Positions 53,416 through 62,248 of a stretch of 64,000 nt of DNA are shown one piece after another. The DNA is from Azospirillum fermentarium (lineage in GTDB: Bacteria > Pseudomonadota > Alphaproteobacteria > Azospirillales > Azospirillaceae). The position numbers and the translations under genes were made by a program. Where the stretch lies: assembly GCF_025961205.1 (NCBI RefSeq), contig NZ_JAOQNH010000003.1, positions 516,501 to 580,500 of the forward strand, given 5' to 3'. Each line of letters begins with the position of its first letter. Position 1 is the stretch's first letter. The notes beneath the pieces are model-generated. The model had not been told where the DNA came from. It saw only the letters and a list, made by a program, of their open reading frames with translations, and searched no databases.

Positions 53416-56400
53416 TCAGCGCCGCGCGCCCACCCGCACGGCCTTCGGCTCCCCGCTCTCCGCCGGCTGTTCGGCGGCACGGGCGATGGTGGTGTCGCAC
53501 AAGGCGGACAGCAGGGTCATGCCGCACGAATCCGCCATGGTCCGCGCCCGGCGGGCGTGGCGGCGGGTGGTGCCGGGGTCGCGGGTCAGGGCCAGGGAGG
53601 ATTCGGCCACCAGCCACGTCGCCCACGCCTCGTACCCCCGCTGGCGGGTGTCGCGGGCGTCGGCCAGGGCGGTGCGGGCCTCCGACAGGGCGGTGGCCGG
53701 CTGACCGGCCAGCAGCAGGGCGCGGGCCTGCCACAATTGCACCTGACGGGTGTACAGCCGCAGCCCGTTGCTGCGGTAGATCTCCAGGCTGCGCTTCAGC
53801 AGCGGCAGGCCGGTGTCGGTATCGCCCAGCAGGGCGTGGGCATAGCCGGAACTGCCCAGCAGCTTGGGAACGTGCAGGGGCGAGCGGATGGCGGCACAGA
53901 TGCCCAGCGTGTCTTCCAGAATCGGCAAGGCCGGGCGCGGCTGGCCCAGAATCAGCAGGGTCCAGCCGAAATAGACCCCGGCGATCACCTTGGAGAACAC
54001 ATGCCGGCTGTCCTCGGCGATGGCATAGGCCTGCTCGGCGGTGCGCAGCGCCCCGGCCTCGTCCCCCAGTTCGGCCAGCACACGGCCCAGCAGCGCCTTC
54101 GCCCCCACCGATCCGGCGATGGCCATGCCGAAATGATCGTACAGCCGTTCGGGGGGGATCATGGAGTCCGCCGCCATCAGCGCGTCGCGCGCCTCGCGGA
54201 ATTCGCCCTGGTCGGTCAGGAATCCGGCCATGCGGATCAGAAGCTGGATGCGCGTCTCCGCGCAATCCCGCGTCCCCAGCGCCGCCAGCCCGGAGCGGCT
54301 GAGGCGCACCGCCTCGTCGAGGTCGCCGTGGGACCACAGATAGGACGCGTGGACCGACGCCGCCCGCGCCACCCGCACCGGGTCGCCGGCCTGGGCCGCC
54401 AGTTCGCCGGCCTGGCGCAGATGCTCCTCTCCCTGGCGGATACCGCGGGGCAGCATGGCGCGGGTCAGGGCGATGGACAGGTCGATGCGGCGCAGCAGCA
54501 CCCGCCGCGACGGCTCCAGGTGCTCCAGGGCGGCCAGGGCATCGGTGTAGAACCGGCTGGCGGCGTCGGGTTTCGAGCGCCGCTCGGCCCGCCGCCCGGC
54601 TCTCAGCCCATAGGCATAGGCCATCGGCCAGTTGCCGGCCTGGAACGCATGGTGGGCCAGCAGGTCGAGCCGTCCCGGCAGGTCGTGGTCGCGCCGCCGC
54701 CGCAGCGCCTGGACGATGCGGCTGTGCCAGTCCCGCCGCTGCTCGCGGGTCAATTGGCTGTACGCCACCTCCTGCACCAGCGCGTGGCGGAAGCCGTACT
54801 CCAGGTTGGGAATCAGGCGGGTGCGGTGGACGAAACCCGCCTCCTCAAGATCCGTCAGGGCGGTGGTGACCGCATCGGCGGGGATGTCCGCCAGATCGCG
54901 CAGAAGATCCACATCGACGGTCGGGCCGATGGCCGCCGCCTTCAGCAGCAGGTGCTGAAGCGCGCCGGGCAATGCCTCGATCCGGCTGGACAGCAGGCCG
55001 CGGACCGACGGCGGCAGCTCGATGCGCTCCACCCGCCCCGACCGGCGGTAACGCCCGCTGTGCCCTTCGATGGCGCCGCTGTCCACCAGCACGCGCAGGG
55101 ATTCGATCAGATAGAGCGGAATGCCCTGGCCGCGGCTGGCGACCATGGCCTTCAATTCCGCCAGCGACGGGTCGGTGCCCAGCGTCCGGTCGAGATAGGT
55201 CTGAACCGCCGTTTCCCCCAGCGTGTCCAGCCGGATGCGGCGGGTTTCCGGGGCCGGACGCCACGGCCCCGGTTCCGGGCGGGAGGTGACGGTCACATGG
55301 ATGGGCGCCCGTCCGGTCACCGGCGTCAGCGCGTCCAGCAGACGGGCAATGCCGGTGCCGGCCCAATGCACGTCCTCGACCAGAATCAGCAAGGGCCGCG
55401 TCTCGGCCAGCGCCTCCAGCGTTCCCACCAGCCCATCGACGGCCAGCGACAGCCGTTCCGCCGGGGGCAGGCCGGACCACACCGGGTCGGCGGCCGCCAT
55501 CCCCAGCAAATCCTGAACCGCCACACCCGCCAGATCCCCGGCCCGCCGGGCGGCGGCGGCGGCCAGCCACACCCGCCCGGCCTCTTCCGTCCGGCCGTCG
55601 GTCAGGGCGATCAGGCCACGGGCCACCCGCTCCAGATCATCGGGTTCCCCCATGGAGCGGATGGGTTGCTGGGGCCAATGCAGCACATGGCGGCGCGCCA
55701 TGTCGCCGGTGCGCAGCATCTCGCTGACCAGCCGGGATTTGCCGATGCCGGCTTCCCCCTCGATCAGGGTGACGGCGCCGCGGCCCTGCTCGGCGGATGC
55801 CAGACCCGCGATCAGGCTGTTCAGCTCCCGCTGCCGCCCCACGAAGGGGCCGGGGCGCGACCACAGCAGGTCCATGGCCGTCCGCCGCCCGGCCTGCACC
55901 GCCTGCAGGGCATAGACCGGCTGGGGCCGTGCCGCGCCGGCCAGCGCGAACCGCCCCGCCGGCACCACCCGCAGACCGACGGGCACCAGATCCACCACGT
56001 CGCGGCTCAGCAGGATCTGGCCGGGAATCGCCCGCTGCTGAAGCTTGGCGGCCAAGTGAACGGTTTCGCCGACGGTGCGGTAATCGGTCCACATGCCGGT
56101 TTCCACCACCTGGGCAACCACCTCGCCCGACGCCACGCCGACTCGCATGGAGAACCGTAACGCAGGCCCGCCGCCCGGCGTGATGAGGCTGTTGGCGGCG
56201 ATGTCCTGGGCGGCCAGACAGGCGCGCAGCGCGTGATCCTCCAGCGCCACCGGGGCGCCGAACACGGCCATAACCCCGTCGCCCAGCATCTGGGCCACGG
56301 TGCCGCCGTAACGGTGAATCGAATCGACGACTGGGGCCAGGATGGCGCGAAGGGTCTGATCGGCGTCTTCGGGGTCGCGGCCCGACACCAGACGGGTGGA

Positions 56401-56493
56401 TTCAACGATGTCGGCGAACAGCACCGTCAGCAGCTTGCGGCTGGCCGTCTGCTTGTGGATCGCTCCGTTTGGTCCTGCCCCTGCCAGTGTCAT
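53416..56493 (-). CDS. Class III cyclase-AAA ATPase-TPR regulatory protein
   Basis: About 1025 residues from ATG 56493, preceded by GGAG. The N-terminal cyclase domain has the metal Asp residues D28 (LFADIVEST) and D72 (LGDGVMAVFG), 44 apart as usual. The transition-state Asn/Arg positions read GETVHLAAKL, with His and Lys instead. A P-loop ATPase domain with IEGEAGIGKSRL follows, then a long TPR-like helical region. Such proteins are signal transducers; some make cAMP and others are inactive. No regulator DNA-binding domain is evident. It is transcribed alone. Confidence 0.88.
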   Translation of the reverse strand: MTLAGAGPNGAIHKQTASRKLLTVLFADIVESTRLVSGRDPEDADQTLRAILAPVVDSIHRYGGTVAQMLGDGVMAVFGAPVALEDHALRACLAAQDIAANSLITPGGGPALRFSMRVGVASGEVVAQVVETGMWTDYRTVGETVHLAAKLQQRAIPGQILLSRDVVDLVPVGLRVVPAGRFALAGAARPQPVYALQAVQAGRRTAMDLLWSRPGPFVGRQRELNSLIAGLASAEQGRGAVTLIEGEAGIGKSRLVSEMLRTGDMARRHVLHWPQQPIRSMGEPDDLERVARGLIALTDGRTEEAGRVWLAAAAARRAGDLAGVAVQDLLGMAAADPVWSGLPPAERLSLAVDGLVGTLEALAETRPLLILVEDVHWAGTGIARLLDALTPVTGRAPIHVTVTSRPEPGPWRPAPETRRIRLDTLGETAVQTYLDRTLGTDPSLAELKAMVASRGQGIPLYLIESLRVLVDSGAIEGHSGRYRRSGRVERIELPPSVRGLLSSRIEALPGALQHLLLKAAAIGPTVDVDLLRDLADIPADAVTTALTDLEEAGFVHRTRLIPNLEYGFRHALVQEVAYSQLTREQRRDWHSRIVQALRRRRDHDLPGRLDLLAHHAFQAGNWPMAYAYGLRAGRRAERRSKPDAASRFYTDALAALEHLEPSRRVLLRRIDLSIALTRAMLPRGIRQGEEHLRQAGELAAQAGDPVRVARAASVHASYLWSHGDLDEAVRLSRSGLAALGTRDCAETRIQLLIRMAGFLTDQGEFREARDALMAADSMIPPERLYDHFGMAIAGSVGAKALLGRVLAELGDEAGALRTAEQAYAIAEDSRHVFSKVIAGVYFGWTLLILGQPRPALPILEDTLGICAAIRSPLHVPKLLGSSGYAHALLGDTDTGLPLLKRSLEIYRSNGLRLYTRQVQLWQARALLLAGQPATALSEARTALADARDTRQRGYEAWATWLVAESSLALTRDPGTTRRHARRARTMADSCGMTLLSALCDTTIARAAEQPAESGEPKAVRVGARR

Positions 56494-56732
56494 CGGACAC
56501 TCCATACCCGCCCGCCCGAAGCGGTCTCAATGCATATTAGGGCATGTAATGGATTTTTTATAGCGTTCGAGACATCGGACCGGTGCATTGCCGGTAGAAA
56601 GTCGCGGAATCGCATGCGAAAGTATGAAGGGTGCAGCCTTACTTTTTGCCCGGCCCCAGACACGGCAACGTCCGGCGGTGAGAACCGCCGGACGCCGTGT
56701 GCACCGATTCTGCCGTTATTGCGCCGGAAGGC

Positions 56733-58598
56733 TCAACGGCGGAGCGCCAGATTTTCCACCTGCGACACGTCGCGCACCGCGCCGCGGTCGGCGCTGGTGG
56801 TCAGTGCGGCATAAGCGCGCAGGGCCGGGGACACCACCCGGTTGCGGCCCGCAGGCTTCCACGCATCCGCCCCCCTGGCGTTCATGGCATCGCGGCGGCG
56901 CTGCAGCTCCTCGTCGCCGACGGCGACGCGGATGACGCGGTTGGGGATGTCGATCTCGATGCGGTCCCCCTCCTCGACCAGCCCGATGGCCCCGCCGTCC
57001 GCCGCTTCCGGCGAGGCGTGCCCGATGGACAGGCCCGCCGTGCCGCCCGAAAAGCGCCCGTCGGTGATCAGCGCGCACTGCTTGCCCAGCCCCTTGGACT
57101 TCAAATAGCTGGTGGGGTAGAGCATTTCCTGCATGCCCGGCCCGCCGCGCGGCCCTTCGTAGCGGATGACCACCACGTCGCCGGCCTGAACCTTGTCGCC
57201 CAGAATGGCGGCCACCGCTGCGTCCTGGCTTTCGAACACGCGGGCCGGTCCGGCGAAGGTGAGGATGGAGGCATCGACGCCCGCCGTCTTCACGATGCAG
57301 CCGTTTTCCGCCAGATTGCCGAACAGCACCGCCAGACCGCCGTCCTTGCTGAAGGCGTTCTCCACACGGCGGATCACGCCCTTTTCACGGTCGAGATCCA
57401 GATCGTCCCACCGCATGCCCTGGGAGAAGGGCTCGATGGTCGGCACGCCGCCGGGGGCGGCCTTGTACAGGGTGTGGACGCTCTCGTCCGCGGTGCGGGT
57501 CACGTCCCAGCGGTCGAGCGCATCGCCCAGGGTGGGGGCGTGGACGGTGGGCACGGTGCGGTTCAGCAGCCCGGCGCGGTCCAGTTCGCCCAGGATGCCG
57601 AAGATGCCGCCGGCCCGGTGCACGTCCTCGATGTGCACGTCGGAGACGGCGGGGGCCACCTTGCACACGTTGGGCACGCGGCGCGACAGCCGGTCGATGT
57701 CCTTCATGGTGAAGTCCACCCCGCCTTCCTGGGCGGCGGCCAGCAGGTGCAGCACGGTGTTGGTGGACCCGCCCATGGCGATGTCCAGGGTCATGGCGTT
57801 CTCGAACGCCTCGAACGTGGCGATGCCGCGGGGCAGGGCGGTGGCGTCCTCCTGCTCGTACCAGCGGCGGCAGAGGTCCACCGCCACGCGGCCCGCGGCC
57901 AGGAACAGCTCCTTGCGGTCGGCGTGGGTGGCGACGATGGTGCCGTTCCCCGGCAGCGACAGGCCCAAAGCCTCGGTCAGGCAGTTCATGGAATTGGCGG
58001 TGAACATGCCCGAGCACGAGCCGCAGGTGGGGCAGGCGCTGCGCTCCATCCGCGCCGTCTCTTCATCGCTGACCGTGGGGTCGGCGGCGGCGACCATGGC
58101 GTCGATCAGATCCACCGCACGGGTCTTGCCGCGCCAGTCCACCTTGCCGGCTTCCATCGGGCCGCCGGACACGAACACGGTGGGGATGTTGAGGCGCAGG
58201 GCGGCCATCAGCATGCCGGGGGTGATCTTGTCGCAGTTGGAGATGCACACCAGCGCGTCGGCGCAGTGGGCATTGACCATGTATTCCACCGCGTCGGCGA
58301 TCAGTTCGCGCGACGGCAGGCTGTAGAGCATGCCGTCATGGCCCATGGCGATGCCGTCGTCGATGGCGATGGTGTTGAATTCCTTGGCGACACCGCCGGC
58401 CTTCTCGATCTCGCGGGCGACGAGCTGGCCCAGATCCTTCAGGTGGACGTGGCCGGGGACGAACTGCGTGAAGGAATTGGCGACGGCGATGATCGGCTTG
58501 CCGAAATCGCCGTCCTTCATGCCCGTTGCGCGCCACAGGCCGCGGGCGCCCGCCATGTTGCGGCCGTGCGTGGAAGTGCGGGAACGGTAATGCGGCAT
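56733..58598 (-). CDS. ilvD: Dihydroxy-acid dehydratase
   Basis: The 621-residue Fe-S enzyme makes 2-keto acids for valine, isoleucine and pantothenate synthesis. Cluster Cys residues lie in CISNCDKITPGM and CPTCGSCSGMFTAN. The N-terminus MPHYRSRTSTHGRNMAGAR and the late GRFSGGTAGLSIGHASPEA are typical. The length matches the E. coli-type enzyme (about 616). It is monocistronic, with an AT-rich region upstream. Confidence 0.97.
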   Translation of the reverse strand: MPHYRSRTSTHGRNMAGARGLWRATGMKDGDFGKPIIAVANSFTQFVPGHVHLKDLGQLVAREIEKAGGVAKEFNTIAIDDGIAMGHDGMLYSLPSRELIADAVEYMVNAHCADALVCISNCDKITPGMLMAALRLNIPTVFVSGGPMEAGKVDWRGKTRAVDLIDAMVAAADPTVSDEETARMERSACPTCGSCSGMFTANSMNCLTEALGLSLPGNGTIVATHADRKELFLAAGRVAVDLCRRWYEQEDATALPRGIATFEAFENAMTLDIAMGGSTNTVLHLLAAAQEGGVDFTMKDIDRLSRRVPNVCKVAPAVSDVHIEDVHRAGGIFGILGELDRAGLLNRTVPTVHAPTLGDALDRWDVTRTADESVHTLYKAAPGGVPTIEPFSQGMRWDDLDLDREKGVIRRVENAFSKDGGLAVLFGNLAENGCIVKTAGVDASILTFAGPARVFESQDAAVAAILGDKVQAGDVVVIRYEGPRGGPGMQEMLYPTSYLKSKGLGKQCALITDGRFSGGTAGLSIGHASPEAADGGAIGLVEEGDRIEIDIPNRVIRVAVGDEELQRRRDAMNARGADAWKPAGRNRVVSPALRAYAALTTSADRGAVRDVSQVENLALRR

Positions 58599-59085
58599 GG
58601 GTCTACCTCAAAAGACGAAGGATCGGACTGACACGGGGGCCAAAGGGTAACGATATGACCGTTTGCCCGGCAACGGCGGCAAGGTTAGCAATCCCGCCGT
58701 GCGGATTCCAGCACCGATGCGGTGGGGGCGCTATGCGTTCTGGTATGTGGAAAGCAGGGAGTCTTAAGGAAAGCCGATGAGGATGTGCTGCCTGCATAAC
58801 ACAGATCAATACGCGCAAATGTATGCAAGTTGGCGATGCCCGTATCCTCAATAAATTCTCATAACCAACCATGCTGAAAGGATATTTATAGCAATATTGC
58901 TTGAAAGAAGTTTTCCATAATTATTCCTTTAGAAAAAGGCCGCAATCATGATATGATCAGGAAATAGAGTATTTTCTTGCAAACGTTGAATTTTTCTATC
59001 TTCGATTGAATTTTGTTAATTAAAATGCAATATCACTCAAAATTGCTTGTTTATTTCTTTGCAATGTAATGAGAAAGGGAAAAAA
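58599..59085. other. AT-rich intergenic region, no gene seen
   Basis: The 487 bp between ilvD and the small exported protein gene turn sharply AT-rich after about 58,850. No coding frame is convincing. The first part should carry the ilvD promoter, and the AT-rich part the promoter of the exported protein gene. Confidence 0.7.
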
Positions 59086-59502
59086 ATGCTTAGATTGAAA
59101 TTTTTTGCATCGTTAATTTTTGCTTTTGCCAGCGTGGCATCAACAGCCCATGCGGCTCCAAATGAGAACAGCCTCAAGCAATTTGTTAGTTATACTGGCG
59201 ATAAATTGCTGACCATTGGGTGCCCATTGTCGGACTATAAAGATATGGAAATTGAAAAATTTTCTCCTGAAAGTCAAGGCTGGGTGGCAACCATTAAGCT
59301 GGGCGGAACAAGAAAAATTATTGGAACAAAAGTATGGGTGAGGGAGTTTATTCATTTCAATAAATCTTTTATTCCAACATCGGTCAACATAGACAGAGCA
59401 GACAAAGGGTGCTCCTTCGTTCCTCCAGAGAAAGTGGAGAAGAAATTCAATGAATATATTCATTACTTTGTAGATGCCGCAAAAGCCACCCTGGCAAAGT
59501 GA
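59086..59502 (+). CDS. Small AT-rich exported protein, unrecognised
   Basis: I do not recognise this 138-residue protein. It has a clear Sec signal (MLRLKFFASLIFAFASVAST, cut after AHA at about 23). The mature part of about 115 residues has two Cys (TIGCPLSDY, DKGCSFVP) that could form a disulfide, and a helical end, NEYIHYFVDAAKATLAK. GAGAAAGGGA precedes the ATG at 59086. Base and codon use are much more AT-rich than all neighbours, which suggests recent transfer. Confidence 0.8.
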   Translation: MLRLKFFASLIFAFASVASTAHAAPNENSLKQFVSYTGDKLLTIGCPLSDYKDMEIEKFSPESQGWVATIKLGGTRKIIGTKVWVREFIHFNKSFIPTSVNIDRADKGCSFVPPEKVEKKFNEYIHYFVDAAKATLAK

Positions 59503-59576
59503 TAAATTAAGATCAGCGTGGCTGGCCCATGGTGCGTCTCCGCAGCCATGCCCCAGACAAGAAGGGAATGCTGGAG

Positions 59577-59614
59577 CAAAAAAGAGCGGAAAAGGCCGGC
59601 GCCTTATCCGCTCT
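59577..59614 (-). terminator. Rho-independent terminator for the 57-residue gene
   Basis: On the minus strand AGAGCGGA (59607-59614) pairs with TCCGCTCT (59583-59590), with AAGGC/GCCTT extending the stem inside, followed by a run of six T. Confidence 0.8.
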
Positions 59615-59690
59615 TCCCTGTACCTGTTGGAGTTGTCATGCCTGCATGTGCCGTTTCCGGCACCGCTCCCTTGAATTTGCGCCATGTCCT

Positions 59691-59864
59691 TCAGGCGGCG
59701 ATCGCCTCGGCCTCCGGCTTTTGCTGCTGCAGAGTCATGTTATGGCGCACCTCACGGAAAAGCTGCAGAACGCCATCGGGGTCATAGCCGTCACGGTGCA
59801 TCACGATCATGACCATCGGGTCGCTCAGCAATTCGGCCAACGTCGGTTCAAACCTGTGTTCCAT
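59691..59864 (-). CDS. 57-residue conserved-looking small protein
   Basis: A short minus-strand gene runs from ATG 59864, with GGGAGGG a few bases upstream, to TGA 59691. It reads MEHRFEPTLAELLSDPMVMI, then MHRDGYDPDGVLQLFREVRH and a Gln-rich tail. The L-A-E-L-L-S-D-P and RDG-x-DPD pattern resembles small hypothetical proteins I associate with Azospirillum-type genomes. No function is known to me. A good terminator follows, which supports it as a real single-gene transcript. Confidence 0.72.
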   Translation of the reverse strand: MEHRFEPTLAELLSDPMVMIVMHRDGYDPDGVLQLFREVRHNMTLQQQKPEAEAIAA

Positions 59865-60048
59865 CGTACCCTCCCGGCGTTGTGAGGTGTGTCAGTATCG
59901 GCGGTTTTTGATGCCAGTCCTCGTATGCGGTGTGATGGGGGCAATGTAAATCAAAGACAGATGCCGTGTCACTTATCCTTTCGTGGGTAAATCATCGGCT
60001 ATAACCTCTGGCAGGAAGCTGAAAAGTGACCATGATGTGAACAAGGAA

Positions 60049-60921
60049 TTACGTGCTGCGCTGCCGCATAAACACGATGTCACTTCCACCGTTCTTCTCC
60101 GCGCCCTCGGGCGTCAGCCGGGCCTGGACCTGCACCCGGCGCACACGCGGGTAATCGCAGCACAGATCCAGCGTGCGGTCGGCCAGCAGCCGCCCGGCGT
60201 CGGCGGCCGCCGCCGGGAAGGGCAGGCCGGCGCACAGACGGCGCAGCCCGACCACGATGTCCTCGTACGACATGACCGCGCCGATGTCGTCGGCGAAGCC
60301 CGGGCCCGGATGCAGCACGTCCAGCGTCAGGCTGATCCGGGCGCTTCCCGGCACCTCGCCCAGCCGGATGGGGGCGGTGAAATCCTTGATGATGATGGTG
60401 TAGGTCTCGGCCGCACAGGCCGGGAGCCGGGGATTGTACAGCGCCACCCCGCCGCCGTCGGGCAGGTGCCCCAACAGTTCCTCCACCGTCAGGCCCAATC
60501 CCGGGTGAACCTTCTTGCCCGCCCCCATGTCGGCCAGCGGGCGCAGGACGAAGGCGCGCTCGGTCAGCCGCGGGTGGGGGATCTCCAGATCGGGGGTGTG
60601 AAGGCACAGGTTGCCGTAGAACAGGATGTCCACGTCGATGGGCCGCGGCCCGAACCGCGGCCCGCCGTCCCGCCGTCCCAGGTCCGCCTCCACCCGCTTG
60701 GCCAGTTCCAGCAGGGCGGGGGGCGGCAGGGCCGTTTCCCCCTTGATGACCATGTTGAGGAAGGCGGGCTGGTCCGTGACGTACATGGGCGCCGTCTCGT
60801 ACACCGGGGACAGGGTGGCGATGCGCACGCCGGGCTGCAGCCGCTCGATGGCGGCGCGCAGGTAAGCGGCCCGGTCACCCATGTTGCTGCCCAGAGCCAG
60901 ATAGACGACGCTCATGTCCAC
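60049..60921 (-). CDS. folK: FolK-FolB fusion: HPPK with C-terminal dihydroneopterin-aldolase-like domain
   Basis: The 290-residue protein has an N-terminal HPPK domain: LALGSNMGDR (8-17), ETAPMYVTDQPAFLN (42-56), and the Mg/ATP motif RPIDVDILFYG (93-103). Residues 172-285 look like a FolB domain: YTIIIKDFTAPIRLGE, LTLDV and VMSYEDIVVGL, with the Tyr of the FolB SYxDI motif. The usual Lys near the FolB C-terminus is not seen in QARLTPEGAE. It would convert dihydroneopterin to HMDP-pyrophosphate in folate synthesis. A GTG at 60921 with GGAG 9 nt upstream is the likely start, 6 bp after mrp. Confidence 0.85.
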   Translation of the reverse strand: MDMSVVYLALGSNMGDRAAYLRAAIERLQPGVRIATLSPVYETAPMYVTDQPAFLNMVIKGETALPPPALLELAKRVEADLGRRDGGPRFGPRPIDVDILFYGNLCLHTPDLEIPHPRLTERAFVLRPLADMGAGKKVHPGLGLTVEELLGHLPDGGGVALYNPRLPACAAETYTIIIKDFTAPIRLGEVPGSARISLTLDVLHPGPGFADDIGAVMSYEDIVVGLRRLCAGLPFPAAAADAGRLLADRTLDLCCDYPRVRRVQVQARLTPEGAEKNGGSDIVFMRQRST

Positions 60922-60927
60922 GGGGGG

Positions 60928-62064
60928 TCACTCCACCACGATGCGGGGGGCGGCGGGGGTGCTGCGGGCCGGGCCGACCTTTTCCCAGACCTTTTCGGCG
61001 ATGGCGCGGTACTGGCGGGCGTGCTCGGAGTCCGGCTGCGACACCACGATGGGCTGGCCTTCGTCGGAGGTGGTGCGGATGGCGATGTCCAGCGGGATTT
61101 CACCCAGGAAATCGGCGCCGAACGCCTCCGCCTCCTTCCGCGCCCCGCCGTGGCTGAAGATGTCGGTGCGGTGGCCACAGTTGGGACAGCAGAAATAGCT
61201 CATGTTCTCGATGACGCCCAGAACCGGCACGTCCACCTTGCGGAACATGTTGATGCCCTTGCGGGCGTCCAGCAACGCGATGTCCTGGGGGGTGGAGACG
61301 ATGACGGCTCCGGCCAGCGGCACCTGCTGCGCCATGGTGAGCTGGGCATCGCCGGTGCCCGGCGGCATGTCCACCACCAGCACGTCCAGCTCGCCCCAGT
61401 TCACCTCGCCCAGCATCTGCTGGAGCGCGCCCATGACCATCGGCCCGCGCCAGATCATCGGCGTGGCCTCGTCCACCATGAAGCCCATGGACATGACCTT
61501 GACGCCGTAGTTCTCCATCGGCTCCAGGGTGCGGCCGTCGCGGCTGGTGGGGCGGCCCTGGATGCCCAGCATGCGCGGCATGGACGGGCCGTAGATGTCG
61601 GCGTCCAGCAGCCCGACGGTGCGGCCATTGGCCGCCAGCGCCAGCGCCAGGTTGGCCGCGGTGGTGGATTTGCCCACCCCGCCCTTGCCCGAGGCGACGG
61701 CGACGATGGCCTTCACCCCCGGCACCAGCGCCTTCTGCGGCTGGCCGTGGCCATGCCCATGGCCGTGATGATGGCCGTGGCCCGGCTGCGGGGCGGGCTG
61801 TTGCGGCGGGGCGGTCCGGTGGGCGGTCAGCACCGCGGTGACCGAGGTGACGCCGGGAACGGCGTCCACCGCCTTTTCCGCGGCATGGCGGATGGGTTCG
61901 GCCTGGGCGCCGCGGCGGGGGTCCACCTCGATGGCGAAGGCGACGTTGCCTTCGCGCACCACCAGCCCCGACAGCATGTTCAGGCTGATGATGTCCGCTC
62001 CGCGTTCCGGGTCCACAACGGTCTTCAGGGCCTCGATAACTTGAGCTTCAGTGACCTTCGCCAT
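60928..62064 (-). CDS. mrp: Mrp/ApbC-type iron-sulfur carrier ATPase
   Basis: The 378-residue P-loop protein has a MIP18/DUF59-like domain (about 5-80), a His/Gly-rich linker at 94-110 (PGHGHHHGHGHGHGQPQ), Walker A SGKGGVGKST (126-134) and a C-terminal CPNC motif that bridges a cluster between subunits. It loads Fe-S clusters onto apo-proteins in the cytosol. The His-rich linker is unusual and might bind metal. It is followed at 6 bp by the FolK-FolB gene. Confidence 0.93.
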   Translation of the reverse strand: MAKVTEAQVIEALKTVVDPERGADIISLNMLSGLVVREGNVAFAIEVDPRRGAQAEPIRHAAEKAVDAVPGVTSVTAVLTAHRTAPPQQPAPQPGHGHHHGHGHGHGQPQKALVPGVKAIVAVASGKGGVGKSTTAANLALALAANGRTVGLLDADIYGPSMPRMLGIQGRPTSRDGRTLEPMENYGVKVMSMGFMVDEATPMIWRGPMVMGALQQMLGEVNWGELDVLVVDMPPGTGDAQLTMAQQVPLAGAVIVSTPQDIALLDARKGINMFRKVDVPVLGVIENMSYFCCPNCGHRTDIFSHGGARKEAEAFGADFLGEIPLDIAIRTTSDEGQPIVVSQPDSEHARQYRAIAEKVWEKVGPARSTPAAPRIVVE

Positions 62065-62248
62065 GGTTGAAAACTCCGCTCCCTTCCCGATATTGGCGGA
62101 TAGCTGCCGGTATGGTGCCTCGCCGTGGGGATATGCACTATAGGGCGGACGACGGTGTTGGCAAACATATCCGGCACCGGCGTGACCATCCGTCCGGGTG
62201 GGTAAAGCACTGATCTGTTGGGTTCTAAGAGTAAGGGGGACAAGCGGA

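Noticed and set aside
53398..56160. A 920-codon plus-strand open frame over the cyclase-ATPase gene
   Set aside because: It is antisense to a gene with cyclase and P-loop motifs; its translation has shadow-type composition and no recognisable domain.
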